From positions 365,683,667 to 365,747,666 of the forward strand of contig NC_081415.1 of assembly GCF_030272615.1 (NCBI RefSeq): DNA of 64,000 nucleotides, in the 5' to 3' direction. A model generated the notes under the pieces. It saw nothing but the letters and a program-made list of their open reading frames with translations, searched no databases and was not told where the DNA came from. Origin of the DNA: Cryptomeria japonica (lineage: Eukaryota > Streptophyta > Pinopsida > Cupressales > Cupressaceae). This document shows, one piece after another, positions 1 through 9,646 of this stretch. The first letter of the stretch is position 1, and each line of letters opens with the position of its first letter. The translations under genes and the position numbers were made by a program.

Positions 1-69
1 AACCTATCAAACATGCTTTTCCACCACCTTTAGAGTGTCTCCCCAAAACTGGATACCCGATTTCCAGGA

Positions 70-124
70 CCATGGCATTGGGCACCATGGCCCTAAATCA
101 GGACCATGGTGCCCAATACCATGG
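70..124. repeat. 25-bp inverted repeat rich in CCATGG
   Basis: Arms 70-94 and 100-124 are inverted copies matching at 23 of 25 positions, with a 5-base loop (95-99). Six CCATGG hexamers lie within 70-146. It is upstream of the TATA box of the element C LTR. Shorter related GC-rich motifs with CCATGG recur in the other two LTR copies (about 3268-3292 and 30948-30972). Confidence 0.75.
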
Positions 125-258
125 ACCATGGTGCCCAACACCATGGCCCTCTCAAAAAGGGCCCAATTTTGGGCCTCATAAGAGTCACATAATTTTAGTA
201 TGGACCTAGATCCTTTGTTGTCTTATGTAAAAAATTCAACTTTTTTTCAACAAAAAAG

Positions 259-266
259 TATAAAAG
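259..266 (+). promoter_or_regulatory. TATA box of element C left LTR
   Basis: TATAAAAG in an AT-rich context, in the same relative place as TATATAAG at 3417-3424 in the right LTR and TATATAA at 30302-30308 in solo LTR E. Position within an LTR suggests the start of the R region a few tens of bases downstream. Activity is unknown. Confidence 0.5.
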
Positions 267-1987
267 GAGGTCTACTCCTCTCATTTTAAACCTAATCTAT
301 CACGTAATCAATTCAAGAAGGCACAATTGAGATCCTAAATTCAAGCAAGCGAGCAATCAATCTTTCATTAAGAATTGGAGCAGAAGTGAAGGCAAGTTTC
401 AGACATTGAAGATGACATCCATAGTCTATGTTTTATGAAGACAAAAACACATGAAACCTTAATTCCTTTGTGAAGGTCAAATAAAACTTCATTAAGGTAT
501 ATCATTAGTGATTCAAGCGTTTTCAGGCTTTCCCTCAAAAGGAAATTATTATACTGCATTCTTTCATAACATTAATCAATTCAATTTCATGGTTAATTCC
601 AAAACCGAGGTTTGACCTATGGAAAATCCCTATTCCCAACATATTTCAGTTTTCTTTCTATGTGTAGGAAATAGGTGCAAAGCTGTACTCGAGAGAATCA
701 ACAAAGTTCACAGAGACAAATAGGTGCAACTTTTGATAGTGGAAAATTCTGAGGACCATGGCAAATTGATACTACTTGGTCTCAAAAAATCAGGCCGAAC
801 TTTTATGAATAGATTCCAAACAACTTATTTTTTGCAAATCTAGGTCAGTGGCTTTTTTGCAACATCTGTAACTTACTATTTCCGTAAAATATCGCTCATT
901 TTGCCCTAATTATCAAACAATCAAATCAATTCAATCTAGGAATGAGAACACCCCTACCAAAAGGAGGTGGAATCTGATCAAAATCTCAATCTTTTGAGAC
1001 TAGATCTATTGGATTCCCTCTCCTTCCAAATGTATGGTGAATTAGGTCATTTAGTGGTTTTATTATCTTAATTTAACCCTAACCCTGATTTTTCCACTGT
1101 TTACATTGTCCATCCAAGAATCTTTCTCCATCAAACATTCTTCCACCCTCCTTATCAATTTTCTTACCACAAGAACAAAGATGGTAATGTGTATTGTCTC
1201 TTTCATCATAGCTATTGTCATTCTCTTGTAAATTGTAAAGCTTTCAAAGAATTTGTTCAAGACCAATATAATAGAGCTTGCATTACTCTTACAATTGATC
1301 TTATGCTTTTTCTTGGTAAAGAAGTAGTACCTTAGCACTCCATTCCCCTTATTATATTGCTCCTTACCCTATGACATTGGTAGTTTACCTTTATTGGGGG
1401 GTATTTTTCATTTGTGGTGGTACAACTTTAATTGCATTCATACTTGGATAGCAACCTAATAGTCATTCTTTTTGTCTCCATGATTGGGGGGTAAGAATAT
1501 TATTTTAATTCTCTCTTTTTCAAAGATTGCCTTTTCCTTTGAATTGCATTTTTCATAACTTGAGGTCCTTTCTTACATAGGGTGATCCTCTGTGCGATTA
1601 CATATATTTCCCTTGGTTTGAATTGTTCTTTGTTTGAATTGGCGCGTCTTCTTATGAACAATCTCTCCTTAGTGAATGCGTGCAATCTCTCACTAGGAAT
1701 CCACTTTTTCCTAAGCAATGGGGAAGATGTGCATTTTCTGTCTCCTCCTTCCAAAGATGTTATCTTTATCAAAGATCTCTATTTTTGGATGTGAATATCA
1801 TTGGATAAAGAAATATTCCTTTGTGCATTCCTCAAAATGATCTCTTTGCACTTATTGCAAGATATATCTTTTACAACTATTTTTCCCTTTCTTGTAAGAG
1901 CTATGCCTCTTTGGCTTGGAGTTATGTACATTGTTTCTTAAAGAATATCTCTTTGGTGATGAAGGTGTGTATCCTTGTTTCTATCTT

Positions 1988-2027
1988 CCTTAAGACATCA
2001 ACATAGGGCTATGTTGATATCTTAAGG
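1988..2027. repeat. Near-perfect 18-bp palindrome with 4-base loop
   Basis: Arms 1988-2005 and 2010-2027 pair at 17 of 18 positions (only 1996/2019 mismatched) around the loop gggc. It lies in the non-coding interior of element C. In RNA it would form a stable hairpin. No function is evident. Confidence 0.85.
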
Positions 2028-3047
2028 AGGGGCCATAACGACCTCCTTGTAACATATGTTCAATGCAAATTGTAGATTTCCATGTATGATGCTTTGATTG
2101 GTTATCCTATCCAAATTTAAGTTGCGAATTTCCTTGCATGTTTCCTTTGTTGGTTATCTTTTTCAATTCAAGTATGTTGATTTCCTTACGAACAACGTGT
2201 TTTATTTGGTTTCCCTTATTGCATGTCTTAGACAAGATGTTTCATTCCCAAAACTAGATATTTTCAATTGCATGTCTTATAAAGGTTATTGCATGCTCGA
2301 AACTAGATCAAATTATTAGACAAGATGCTTAACTCCTAAAACTAGACAACAACATGTATAGGAAGATGAGTTGACTATCAAAACAAAACTTGCTAGATCT
2401 TTCAACTCTTCCTTTTTCAACTTCTTTAAGGTAGGTTGACAAGCATACCATAGCTTGCTAGACCTTTTAAACCTCATTGTGTTGCACATTTAAGATTGTG
2501 GAACTATAATAATACAACTTGGTAAACTATTTTGACTTTTCCTTCCTATATGGATCACACTACATAACACAACTTGTTATCTCGTGAGAATTCATATTTT
2601 TGTGGATCACCTAGCATAACACATCTTGCTATCCCATCAAGTCCATGTTCCCTCCTTTCTCTTCCCCATGAGCTCGCAGATCTGCTAGTTGTTGGATCAT
2701 GGTTTATCACTCGATGCATGCTATTTCTCTTTCCATGTGATCACTTGTGTTCTTGAAATATCATTGAGAGAATGAGATTAGAAGCTGAGACATTTTGACT
2801 TCCGAGCTCTCTTAAACTAACCCTTTTGTTGTATGTCTTTTGACTTTGATGGTCTTTGTTTGTTTTTTTTGTCTTTGTCTTATTTTGTGTACCTTTGCAT
2901 GTGATTGTGCAAGTTAAGATCCTAAGATTGAGAGCTTGATTCTAAAAAATTAGTGATGTCTTATCTCTTTGTGATCTTGCTCCTAGTTGCTCATATATCT
3001 ATCTTTCTACTTTACCATGAGTATTTGCATAGGTTCATACTGCTGTT

Positions 3048-3062
3048 AAAGTGGGGGCTAAA
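3048..3062 (+). promoter_or_regulatory. Polypurine tract of element C
   Basis: The tract aaagtgggggctaaa lies directly before TGTGACATTG, the proposed start of the right LTR. This is the expected place of the plus-strand primer of an LTR element and fixes the orientation of C as plus. Confidence 0.7.
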
Positions 3063-4046
3063 TGTGACATTGTAAATTGTAACCTTGTACAATTTACACC
3101 AATTTTTGTGCCCTTACTTTAGTGTGTTCCATCCTAGTTCTCCACTAGGGCTATTTTGGCCCTTTTTACCTCAAATCTAATGTCACTTAGCTGCATGGCT
3201 GAGTGGACCCCATCCTAGGAATATGCCCTCCCGATTGTCCCGGTTTCCTAGGGAACCCCTATGTAGACCAGGGTGTCCTAGGTGCCATGGTCCTACTTAA
3301 ACATGCCCCATTTCAAATATATCGAGTCACTTTTCCTCCTTGATGGATTTTGGTCCCCTTGCCTCAATTTGACCATGTTGGAGGTCGACCTAATTGGTAA
3401 ATTACCTTGGGGAACCTATATAAGATCATTATTCCTATTCATTATGACATCCACAATCTACTATAGCATTCATGCATCCACATCAAACAAAATCAAGCAT
3501 TCAAGTCAACATTTCATCCCATCATATTATTCAAGCATCATGTAGAAAATCACATCAATTTTCATGCAAGGATATGTTTGTATTTGAGTTTTCTATGTGT
3601 TGTCATGTTATTGCATCTATACTTGTGATCATGTGTAAAAAGAATTGAATCATCAACCTACGTCAATCTTTGCAGATCTAAGGCATATCATTCAATATTT
3701 ACTTCAAAGTTTCTATTTCATATTTCAATCAATTCAAAGTTAATTCCTAAAGTGGGGTTTGACCTAAGGCAAGCCCCCATCAACAAACCACATTTCGTTC
3801 TTTTAGTGTATAGGAAATTGACTCAATAGCCACGAGCAAGGAATTCAAAAGAGCATATGATGAGAATCAAATCTAGCTTTTGAAGGTGCGAAAAGCGAAG
3901 GACTAGGTCACCTTGAGAATATCTGATGAGATTCTATGCGTTATTTTGATCCATAAAATATTTAGTTTTTCTACATTCGATATTCAGAGGATCGGGTTTC
4001 CCCACACCTGCTAGTCTCGACTATTCCACTCAAATTTTTTGTCACA
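3063..4046 (+). mobile_element. Element C, right LTR
   Basis: Starts with TG directly after a polypurine tract and can end with CA at 4045-4046 (984 bp). It carries a TATA box at 3417-3424 and the conserved ggtttgaccta motif near 3755, shared with the left LTR and with solo LTR E. The bases flanking the two ends do not give an obvious target duplication, so the right end is a best guess. Sequence right of 4046 has no counterpart in the other LTR copies. Confidence 0.55.
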
Positions 4047-4790
4047 GGTTTTGATATGTTTACCATCCTTAGAATCAAATTTACAACTCTATACATGTAA
4101 ATTTAATGAGTGGTATGCCCCCTCGAGAGATGGGCCGATTTTTTTTGAAAAATCGAGCAATTTCTCGAAAAAGAATGAAAAGTGGAGGGGAGGTAGAATA
4201 GAAGAAATTAGCAACAATGGTGAAAGAATGGAAGAAAAATAGAGTGAATATGGAGAAACAACAAGCCAGCGAGTACCCTGAGGTCATGCAAGAGATACAT
4301 AGCAGATGTAGTGTGGGGTTTGGATTGATGCTATACAATTGATCAAAATTGGTTGGACAATCTGGTGCAATCGGTTTAATTGCCCCGGTCAAGTCAAAGC
4401 GTGACAGTTGATGTCAGTTGGTCGCTTGGACATGATAAAGTCTAAGTAAGTGAATCAAAGTGACCTGATGTGACTTAGACAATTGATGTAATTGCCCGAT
4501 GAAGTCAAGGTATATGAAGCAAAATACTTGTTGAGACATAGACAATTGATGTAATTGTCCGTTGGATTGTGTTTGATTGTTTGATCAATTGATAGTGTGT
4601 GCGTGTGATGGATGGTTGTGGGGAATCATGGCAACCCCGTTGAGACTAGGTCATTATGATAAATGCCTGATGTAGTCTAGGATTACCATGATCGATTACC
4701 TGTTGAGACCCGAAGATACTTGATCAGAGTATCTGTTGATAGTCTAGGTGTGTGGGAGTCGATGTATCTGTGTAGATAGAGTAACTGGCT
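4047..4790 (-). repeat. Degenerate repeats at the 3' end of element A
   Basis: Non-coding DNA with a recurring motif around gacaattgatgtaattg (about 4478-4494 and 4541-4557, weaker copies near 4360 and 4405), spaced by roughly 60 bases with similar text between copies. I see no clear counterpart in element B. It may belong to the element's 3' untranslated region or to other inserted DNA. Confidence 0.4.
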
Positions 4791-5100
4791 TAATTTTGTG
4801 GATGAGTGAGGATGGGAAGCGATGAAGGGATTAGGATGATGTTGATGATCAAGATAGGGAGGGTGAGGGGGGATTTGATGTTAGATAGAAGATATGGAGG
4901 ACTAGGACTGAGTCCTATGGAAGAAGATGAGTAAAATAGAGTATGCATTATTATGACTATGTATGCATGATATGCAGCTATTATGAATGTATGGATGGGT
5001 GGAATGCAATGAAATACAACATATACATATGAGATGAGATGATGATCCATAGTGCTCTATTTTCATCATTGAGCTTTAAAATGTTGTAAAAAAATACAAG

Positions 5101-5197
5101 CAACTTGACATAAAGATTCAAGATGACCTGTGTATTCCTTACATGAATTTTGATATAGCAAGTTAATACAAGCAACTTGATATAATGGATCAAGTTG
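5101..5197 (-). repeat. Two hairpins conserved in the 3' region of A and B
   Basis: At 5173-5197 a perfect 9-bp inverted repeat (CAACTTGAT and ATCAAGTTG) surrounds a 7-base loop. A second, imperfect version lies at 5101-5125. The same pair occurs in element B at 47237-47261 and about 47308-47332. The two hairpins look like an old direct duplication. Confidence 0.7.
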
Positions 5198-5739
5198 ACC
5201 TGAGTATTGCTTGCAGAATAGATAAGGATTATCTCCTTTCATGCATGACTTGGAACATCCTCCTTGATCTTAGGTTGATCATATCCTGAGACAAGTGCAT
5301 ACTGTAATAAGAGATAAAACCTTTATCCAGTTTGGATGAGGTAGGAGGAACCAAAGAAAGAGAATTGTACCTGCAAACAAACAATATATACATAAAGAAT
5401 AAATAATATGGATCCTTGGTAATGGTTCATGCTCATATGGTTGAGGTGCCCCAGAACTTCATCAGAATAATGCATCGAAGATACACAAACAATGCCGTAG
5501 GAACCTGATATAAATTACTAGACCATAAATCAACCAAGTATTTGATAGCGTAAATAGAATTTTCTTGTCAAAGAAAATATCATCTTGTCTTTGTTTTGGT
5601 AAGGAAGGATGCATCCTTGTTGAAGACAGTTTTGAGTGTTGATGTTGATTGTGTGGTCAATTGATAAGTGGTCATTTTGTGGAGTATATCACAATGTTTG
5701 TTTGGTATCTGCGCGGATGAGTATGTACAATGTATTGCC

Positions 5740-5900
5740 ATGTTTTTGTTTGATTTTCGATGGTTTTCCGTTGTTTTTTGGATTTTGTATTGTTTTTGAA
5801 TTTTTTGGTTTTTGAAGTGTTTTGAATGTTTTTGGTTTTTGGAAGTGTTTTGGATGTTTTTGGATTTTGAATTTGTTTTGAATGGTTTTGGATTTGGTGA
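5740..5900. repeat. T/G-only repeat tract in the 3' region of A
   Basis: The plus strand is almost free of C for about 150 bases and repeats units like tgttttgaatgtttttgg, so the element's sense strand is C/A-rich and nearly G-free. Element B has the matching sense-strand G-free tract around 46500-46600. Confidence 0.7.
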
Positions 5901-5970
5901 GATAGTTTTAAATGAAGAACTTTAATGAATCACAAGACAATGTAGAATCCACTTCCATCAATAGGTTAAA

Positions 5971-5987
5971 GGCATTGCCCCCAGTTT
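5971..5987 (-). promoter_or_regulatory. Polypurine-like tract in element A
   Basis: On the minus strand this reads aaactgggggcaatgcc, and element B has almost the same at 46425-46441. It resembles a plant Gypsy PPT, yet neither copy is followed by the LTR start (TGTAGTCAC). It may be an internal or relict plus-strand primer site. Confidence 0.35.
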
Positions 5988-6337
5988 AGACATGACTATA
6001 AAAAAGCGGGATGCAGGATGCATGTAGTACTTTCTTGGATTTGTAGATTTATAACAAGCCATGGTTGATGGATGGATGGATGTGTGTATGCATGAATGTG
6101 ATCGCAACGAGCCTGAAAGATACTGAGCCATTGTCTTTATGAGTGGCGCCTATTTGCCAGGTTTTCACCATCGCACTTACCCAAGGTGCCACCGGAGTGG
6201 TTGTTCACCGTTTGGATGCATGATTTTTCTTTACTTTTTTGATTTTTTTTTTCTTTCTTTTTTTTTTTCTTTAGGTCATTTATCTGGATGTTTTTGGTAT
6301 TTTCTGGTATGCAAGGTAGCCTGATGCTCTGTACAGC

Positions 6338-9300
6338 TTAGGTATAAAACCATTTGAGGTGCATGCTGTTGATTGGATCTGTTAATGGTTCTCCTTCTGA
6401 AGTAGCCAACTGATATGTCCTAGACCCAAATACAGCAGTGACAACATATGGACCCAGCCAATTTGATTCAAACTTGTCCTGATGTTCTCTGTTTGGTTGG
6501 TTGTGAGGATTTTCTTGGAGAACAAGATCACCAACCTCGAATGTATGAGGTCTAACTCGATGATTATAGCTTCTACTCATGCGTTGTTGATAGGCTTTGA
6601 GGTGGTTGTATGCAGCTTGTCGTTTCTCATCAAGTAGCTCTAAGTCCTGGAGGCATGAGACTCTGTATGCTTCATCATCTATCAAATTATGCAAGGAAAC
6701 CCGTAGTGATGGTATCTCAACCTCAATAGGTAAGATAGCTTCGACACCATAGACCAATGAGTAGGGAGTTGCGCCTGTAGGGGTTCGAATGCTAGTTCGA
6801 TATGTCCATAGTGCTGGATTCAATTGAACATGCCAATCACGACCGACATCATTGACTGTCTTCTTGAGGATTCTTAATATGTTCTTATTTGATGCTTTGG
6901 CCTGACCATTGCCTTGTGGGTAATAGGGGGTGGAAAAGCGGTGTTGGATGTGAAATTTCTCACAGAGTTCACAGACATCCTGATTTTTGAAAGGAAGACC
7001 GTTATCTGTGATGATGGACATGGGTACACCATACTGGCAAATGATGTAGTTGAGGATGAATGAGGTGATCTGCTTGCCGGTGACTTGGGTAAGTGGAACA
7101 ACTTCGATCCACTTTGTGAAATATTCGGTGGCGGTAATAATGAATTTATGGCCATTGGATGAAGATGGATGGATTTTACCCACAAGGTCAAGGCCCCATT
7201 GACAAAAAGGCCATGGTGTTGTGATTGGTTGCAATTCCTGTGCTGGTGCATGTATCAGGTCGCCATGAACTTGACATTTCTTGCATTTTCTGACAAAGTA
7301 GTAGGAATCTTTTTCCATAGATGGCCAATAGTATCCATTGCGTAGGAGTTTCTTGGGTAGTGACAGACCACTTGCATGGGTTCCACAAATTCCTTCATGT
7401 ACCTCTTCCAAAGCCTTTGTTATCTCACCTTGTTCCAGACATCGAAGGAGAGTACCATCAAGACTGCATCGGTATAGGGTTTCAACAATAATGGTATATC
7501 GAGCAGTTTGGCAAATGAAGGTTTTACGTTGGTTATTTGATTGGTTAGGAGGTAGGGTGTGACCGCGGAGATAGGTGTAGAATTCACCATACCATGGGGA
7601 GTTAGAACCGACAAGGCGACATATCATCTCAGATTCTGGGATATCATAAGCGGGGATCCAAAGCTGTTCTACCAAGAACTCGTAGCGTGTTGAATTCTGT
7701 GGAAGATCTAGGAGAGATGCGATGGTAGCCATAGCGTCAGCAGCTTGATTATGATCTCTAGGTATCTGCTCAAAAGAAATTGTAGTAAATGATGACTTTA
7801 GATTGTCCACCATTTGCTTATATGGCATGAGTTTATCATCCTTGGTCTGATATTCATCAGTTGCTTGTCGAATGACCAGTTGTGAGTCGCCATATACTTG
7901 TAGTTCTTGTAATTTCCATTGTACAACTAGCCTGAGTCCTGTGATCAAGGCCTCATACTCTGCTATGTTGTTGGTGCATGGAAATGTGAGCCTGTAAGAC
8001 TTCAGGATGCTATCACCCTGAGGTGTGATAAACAGAATGCCTGCCCCTGAGCCATGCCTAGTGTATGAACCATCAAAGTATAGTGTGCATGGTTGTGTTG
8101 TTGTGATCATGCATATCTCTTCATTTGGAAAATTGGAAATGAGAGGATGCTCGTCTATGAGTGGTGCATCGGCCAACTGATCTGCAATAACCTGCCCTTT
8201 GATAGCTTTACGGTCTACATACTCGATGTCAAATTCACTTAGAATCATCACCCATTTGGCCAAGCGGCCTGTCAATGCTGCTTTGCTGAGTAAATACTTG
8301 AGTGGATCAATCTTTGCAATGAGTTGTACTTTGTGTGTTAACAGATAGTGCCTCAGTTTAGTGGCTGCTAAGATTACTGCTAGGCAAGCTTGCTCAATAG
8401 GCGTGTAATTGAGTTCATAGCCCACCAGTGTGTGAGAGATGTAGTAAACAACACACTCTTTTCCTTCTGCATTATGTTGTGCTAGTAGTACACCCAATGC
8501 TGTACTTGTTGCTGAGATATAGAGTAACAATGGTCTACTTGGATCTGGTGGCATCAACAATGGTGGATTCATGAGATAGTCTTTAAGCATCTGAAATGCT
8601 TGTTGGCATCGGGCATCCCACTGAAAGCAGATGTTCTTGTGTAGTAGGTGTGTGAATGGGTGACACTTATCAGCCAGTTGTGCGATGAATCTGCGGATAG
8701 ATTGGAGCCATCCTTGTAGCGTCCTTAGTTGACTGATATTCTTTGGAGGTGGCATGTCCATGATTGCCTTAACCTTTGCTGGATCGACCTCAATGCCTTT
8801 GCTTGAGACAATGTATCCTAGAAGTTTCCCAGAGGTTACTCCAAAGACACATTTCTTTGGGTTGAGTCGAACATGATATTGTTCCAGTCTATCAAAGATT
8901 CTCTCTAATATGTCCAAATGACCTTCTCTAGTGAGTGATTTTGCTAGTAAGTCATCCACATAATCTTCCATCATAGTATGCATCATGTCATGGAAGATGG
9001 TGGTAATTGCTCTTTGATAGGTCGCTCCTGCATTCTTGAGACTGAAAGGCATCACATTCCAGCAATATGTGCCCCATGGACAGGTGAAGGCTGTCTTATG
9101 TTGATCTTCTGGTGCGATCTTTATTTGATTGTATCCTGAAAAGCCATCCATGAGTGAAAGCATGGCATGTCCGGCTGTCAGATCCACTATGATGTTGATA
9201 TTTGGTAGGGGGAAGTCATCCTTAGGACAGGCCTTATTCAGATCTCTAAAGTCAGTACAAATGTGGATGCCCCCTTTTGGTTTGCCTACAGGCACAATAT

Positions 9301-9604
9301 TGGAGATCCATTCTGCATAATCAATTGGTCTAATGAAACCAACATCTAGGAGTTTCTTGAGTTCTATTTTGACTAGTACTGCAATTTGAGGATGCATCTT
9401 ACGAAGCTTCTGCTTGACAGGTTTGGCTCGTTCTGCTACGGTGAGGTGATGCATGACTAAATCAGGATCAAGCCCAGGCATGTCTACATATGACCATGCA
9501 AAGTTGATCTGACGCTGTTGAAAGAACTCTATAAATTTATGCTGTTCCTCTGGAGTGAGAAGAGATGCTAGATGTATGAGATGAGGATTTTCAAGAGTCC
9601 CCAC
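6338..9604 (-). CDS. Element A pol: RT, dual RNase H, integrase (1,088 codons open)
   Basis: The longest open stretch in the window. The methionine at 9604 is only the first one after an in-frame stop, not a true start. RT lies at residues about 83-290 with YVDD at 215-218. The first RNase H (about 325-445) has SAT where DAS is usual, so its first catalytic Asp is missing. A second, archaeal-type RNase H (about 505-632) keeps all four acidic sites (D511, E549 or E551, D573, D623). Integrase has H736, H743, C774 and C777, then D806 and D867, but residue 903, where the catalytic Glu belongs, is Lys; element B has Glu there. A GPY-type C-terminus follows (about 1022-1088). Reverse transcription may once have worked, but integrase as written should not. 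Confidence 0.92.
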   Translation of the reverse strand: MGTLENPHLIHLASLLTPEEQHKFIEFFQQRQINFAWSYVDMPGLDPDLVMHHLTVAERAKPVKQKLRKMHPQIAVLVKIELKKLLDVGFIRPIDYAEWISNIVPVGKPKGGIHICTDFRDLNKACPKDDFPLPNINIIVDLTAGHAMLSLMDGFSGYNQIKIAPEDQHKTAFTCPWGTYCWNVMPFSLKNAGATYQRAITTIFHDMMHTMMEDYVDDLLAKSLTREGHLDILERIFDRLEQYHVRLNPKKCVFGVTSGKLLGYIVSSKGIEVDPAKVKAIMDMPPPKNISQLRTLQGWLQSIRRFIAQLADKCHPFTHLLHKNICFQWDARCQQAFQMLKDYLMNPPLLMPPDPSRPLLLYISATSTALGVLLAQHNAEGKECVVYYISHTLVGYELNYTPIEQACLAVILAATKLRHYLLTHKVQLIAKIDPLKYLLSKAALTGRLAKWVMILSEFDIEYVDRKAIKGQVIADQLADAPLIDEHPLISNFPNEEICMITTTQPCTLYFDGSYTRHGSGAGILFITPQGDSILKSYRLTFPCTNNIAEYEALITGLRLVVQWKLQELQVYGDSQLVIRQATDEYQTKDDKLMPYKQMVDNLKSSFTTISFEQIPRDHNQAADAMATIASLLDLPQNSTRYEFLVEQLWIPAYDIPESEMICRLVGSNSPWYGEFYTYLRGHTLPPNQSNNQRKTFICQTARYTIIVETLYRCSLDGTLLRCLEQGEITKALEEVHEGICGTHASGLSLPKKLLRNGYYWPSMEKDSYYFVRKCKKCQVHGDLIHAPAQELQPITTPWPFCQWGLDLVGKIHPSSSNGHKFIITATEYFTKWIEVVPLTQVTGKQITSFILNYIICQYGVPMSIITDNGLPFKNQDVCELCEKFHIQHRFSTPYYPQGNGQAKASNKNILRILKKTVNDVGRDWHVQLNPALWTYRTSIRTPTGATPYSLVYGVEAILPIEVEIPSLRVSLHNLIDDEAYRVSCLQDLELLDEKRQAAYNHLKAYQQRMSRSYNHRVRPHTFEVGDLVLQENPHNQPNREHQDKFESNWLGPYVVTAVFGSRTYQLATSEGEPLTDPINSMHLKWFYT

Positions 9605-9646
9605 ATTGTATTCTTTGGTTTCCTTGATGAGAATCGTTGATCGTTC

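Larger units (their letters stand above)
1..900 (+). mobile_element. Element C, left LTR (truncated by window start)
   Basis: Non-coding LTR-like sequence. It shares its order of landmarks with the copies at 3063-4046 and 29796-31414: a GC-rich block with CCATGG motifs, a TATA box (259-266), A/C-rich leader DNA, then a short conserved segment (gttaattcc, followed by ggtttgacctatgg) around 592-625. The three copies are strongly diverged, so the family assignment rests on this shared order and short matches. The 5' end lies outside the window. The right edge is not sharp and 900 is an estimate. I found no clear primer binding site after it. Confidence 0.5.
901..3062 (+). mobile_element. Element C interior, non-coding
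   Basis: About 2.2 kb between the two LTRs with no recognisable gag, protease, RT or integrase in any frame; the short reading frames look like chance. It could be a non-autonomous (LARD/TRIM-like) interior or the remnant of a deleted element. Purine-rich tracts resembling PPTs occur at about 1395 and 1483-1493 (a run of six G). The interior ends in a good PPT at 3048-3062. Confidence 0.4.
4791..6337 (-). mobile_element. 3' untranslated region of element A
   Basis: This 1.5 kb runs antiparallel to 46083-47500 of element B with recognisable similarity throughout, including the stretch just after the pol stop, a polypurine-like tract, a T/G-only segment and a pair of hairpins. It has no convincing reading frame. 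Such a long conserved 3' untranslated part is unusual between pol and the LTR, and no LTR follows. Confidence 0.7.

Noticed and set aside
1076-1087. Telomere-like ccctaaccct
   Set aside because: Fewer than two units; no array. The ttagggttt pair at 50892-50907 in the Copia LTR is likewise too short to be an interstitial telomere.
6874-7614. Several overlapping frames inside element A integrase
   Set aside because: They overlap the main pol frame and carry no motif of their own.
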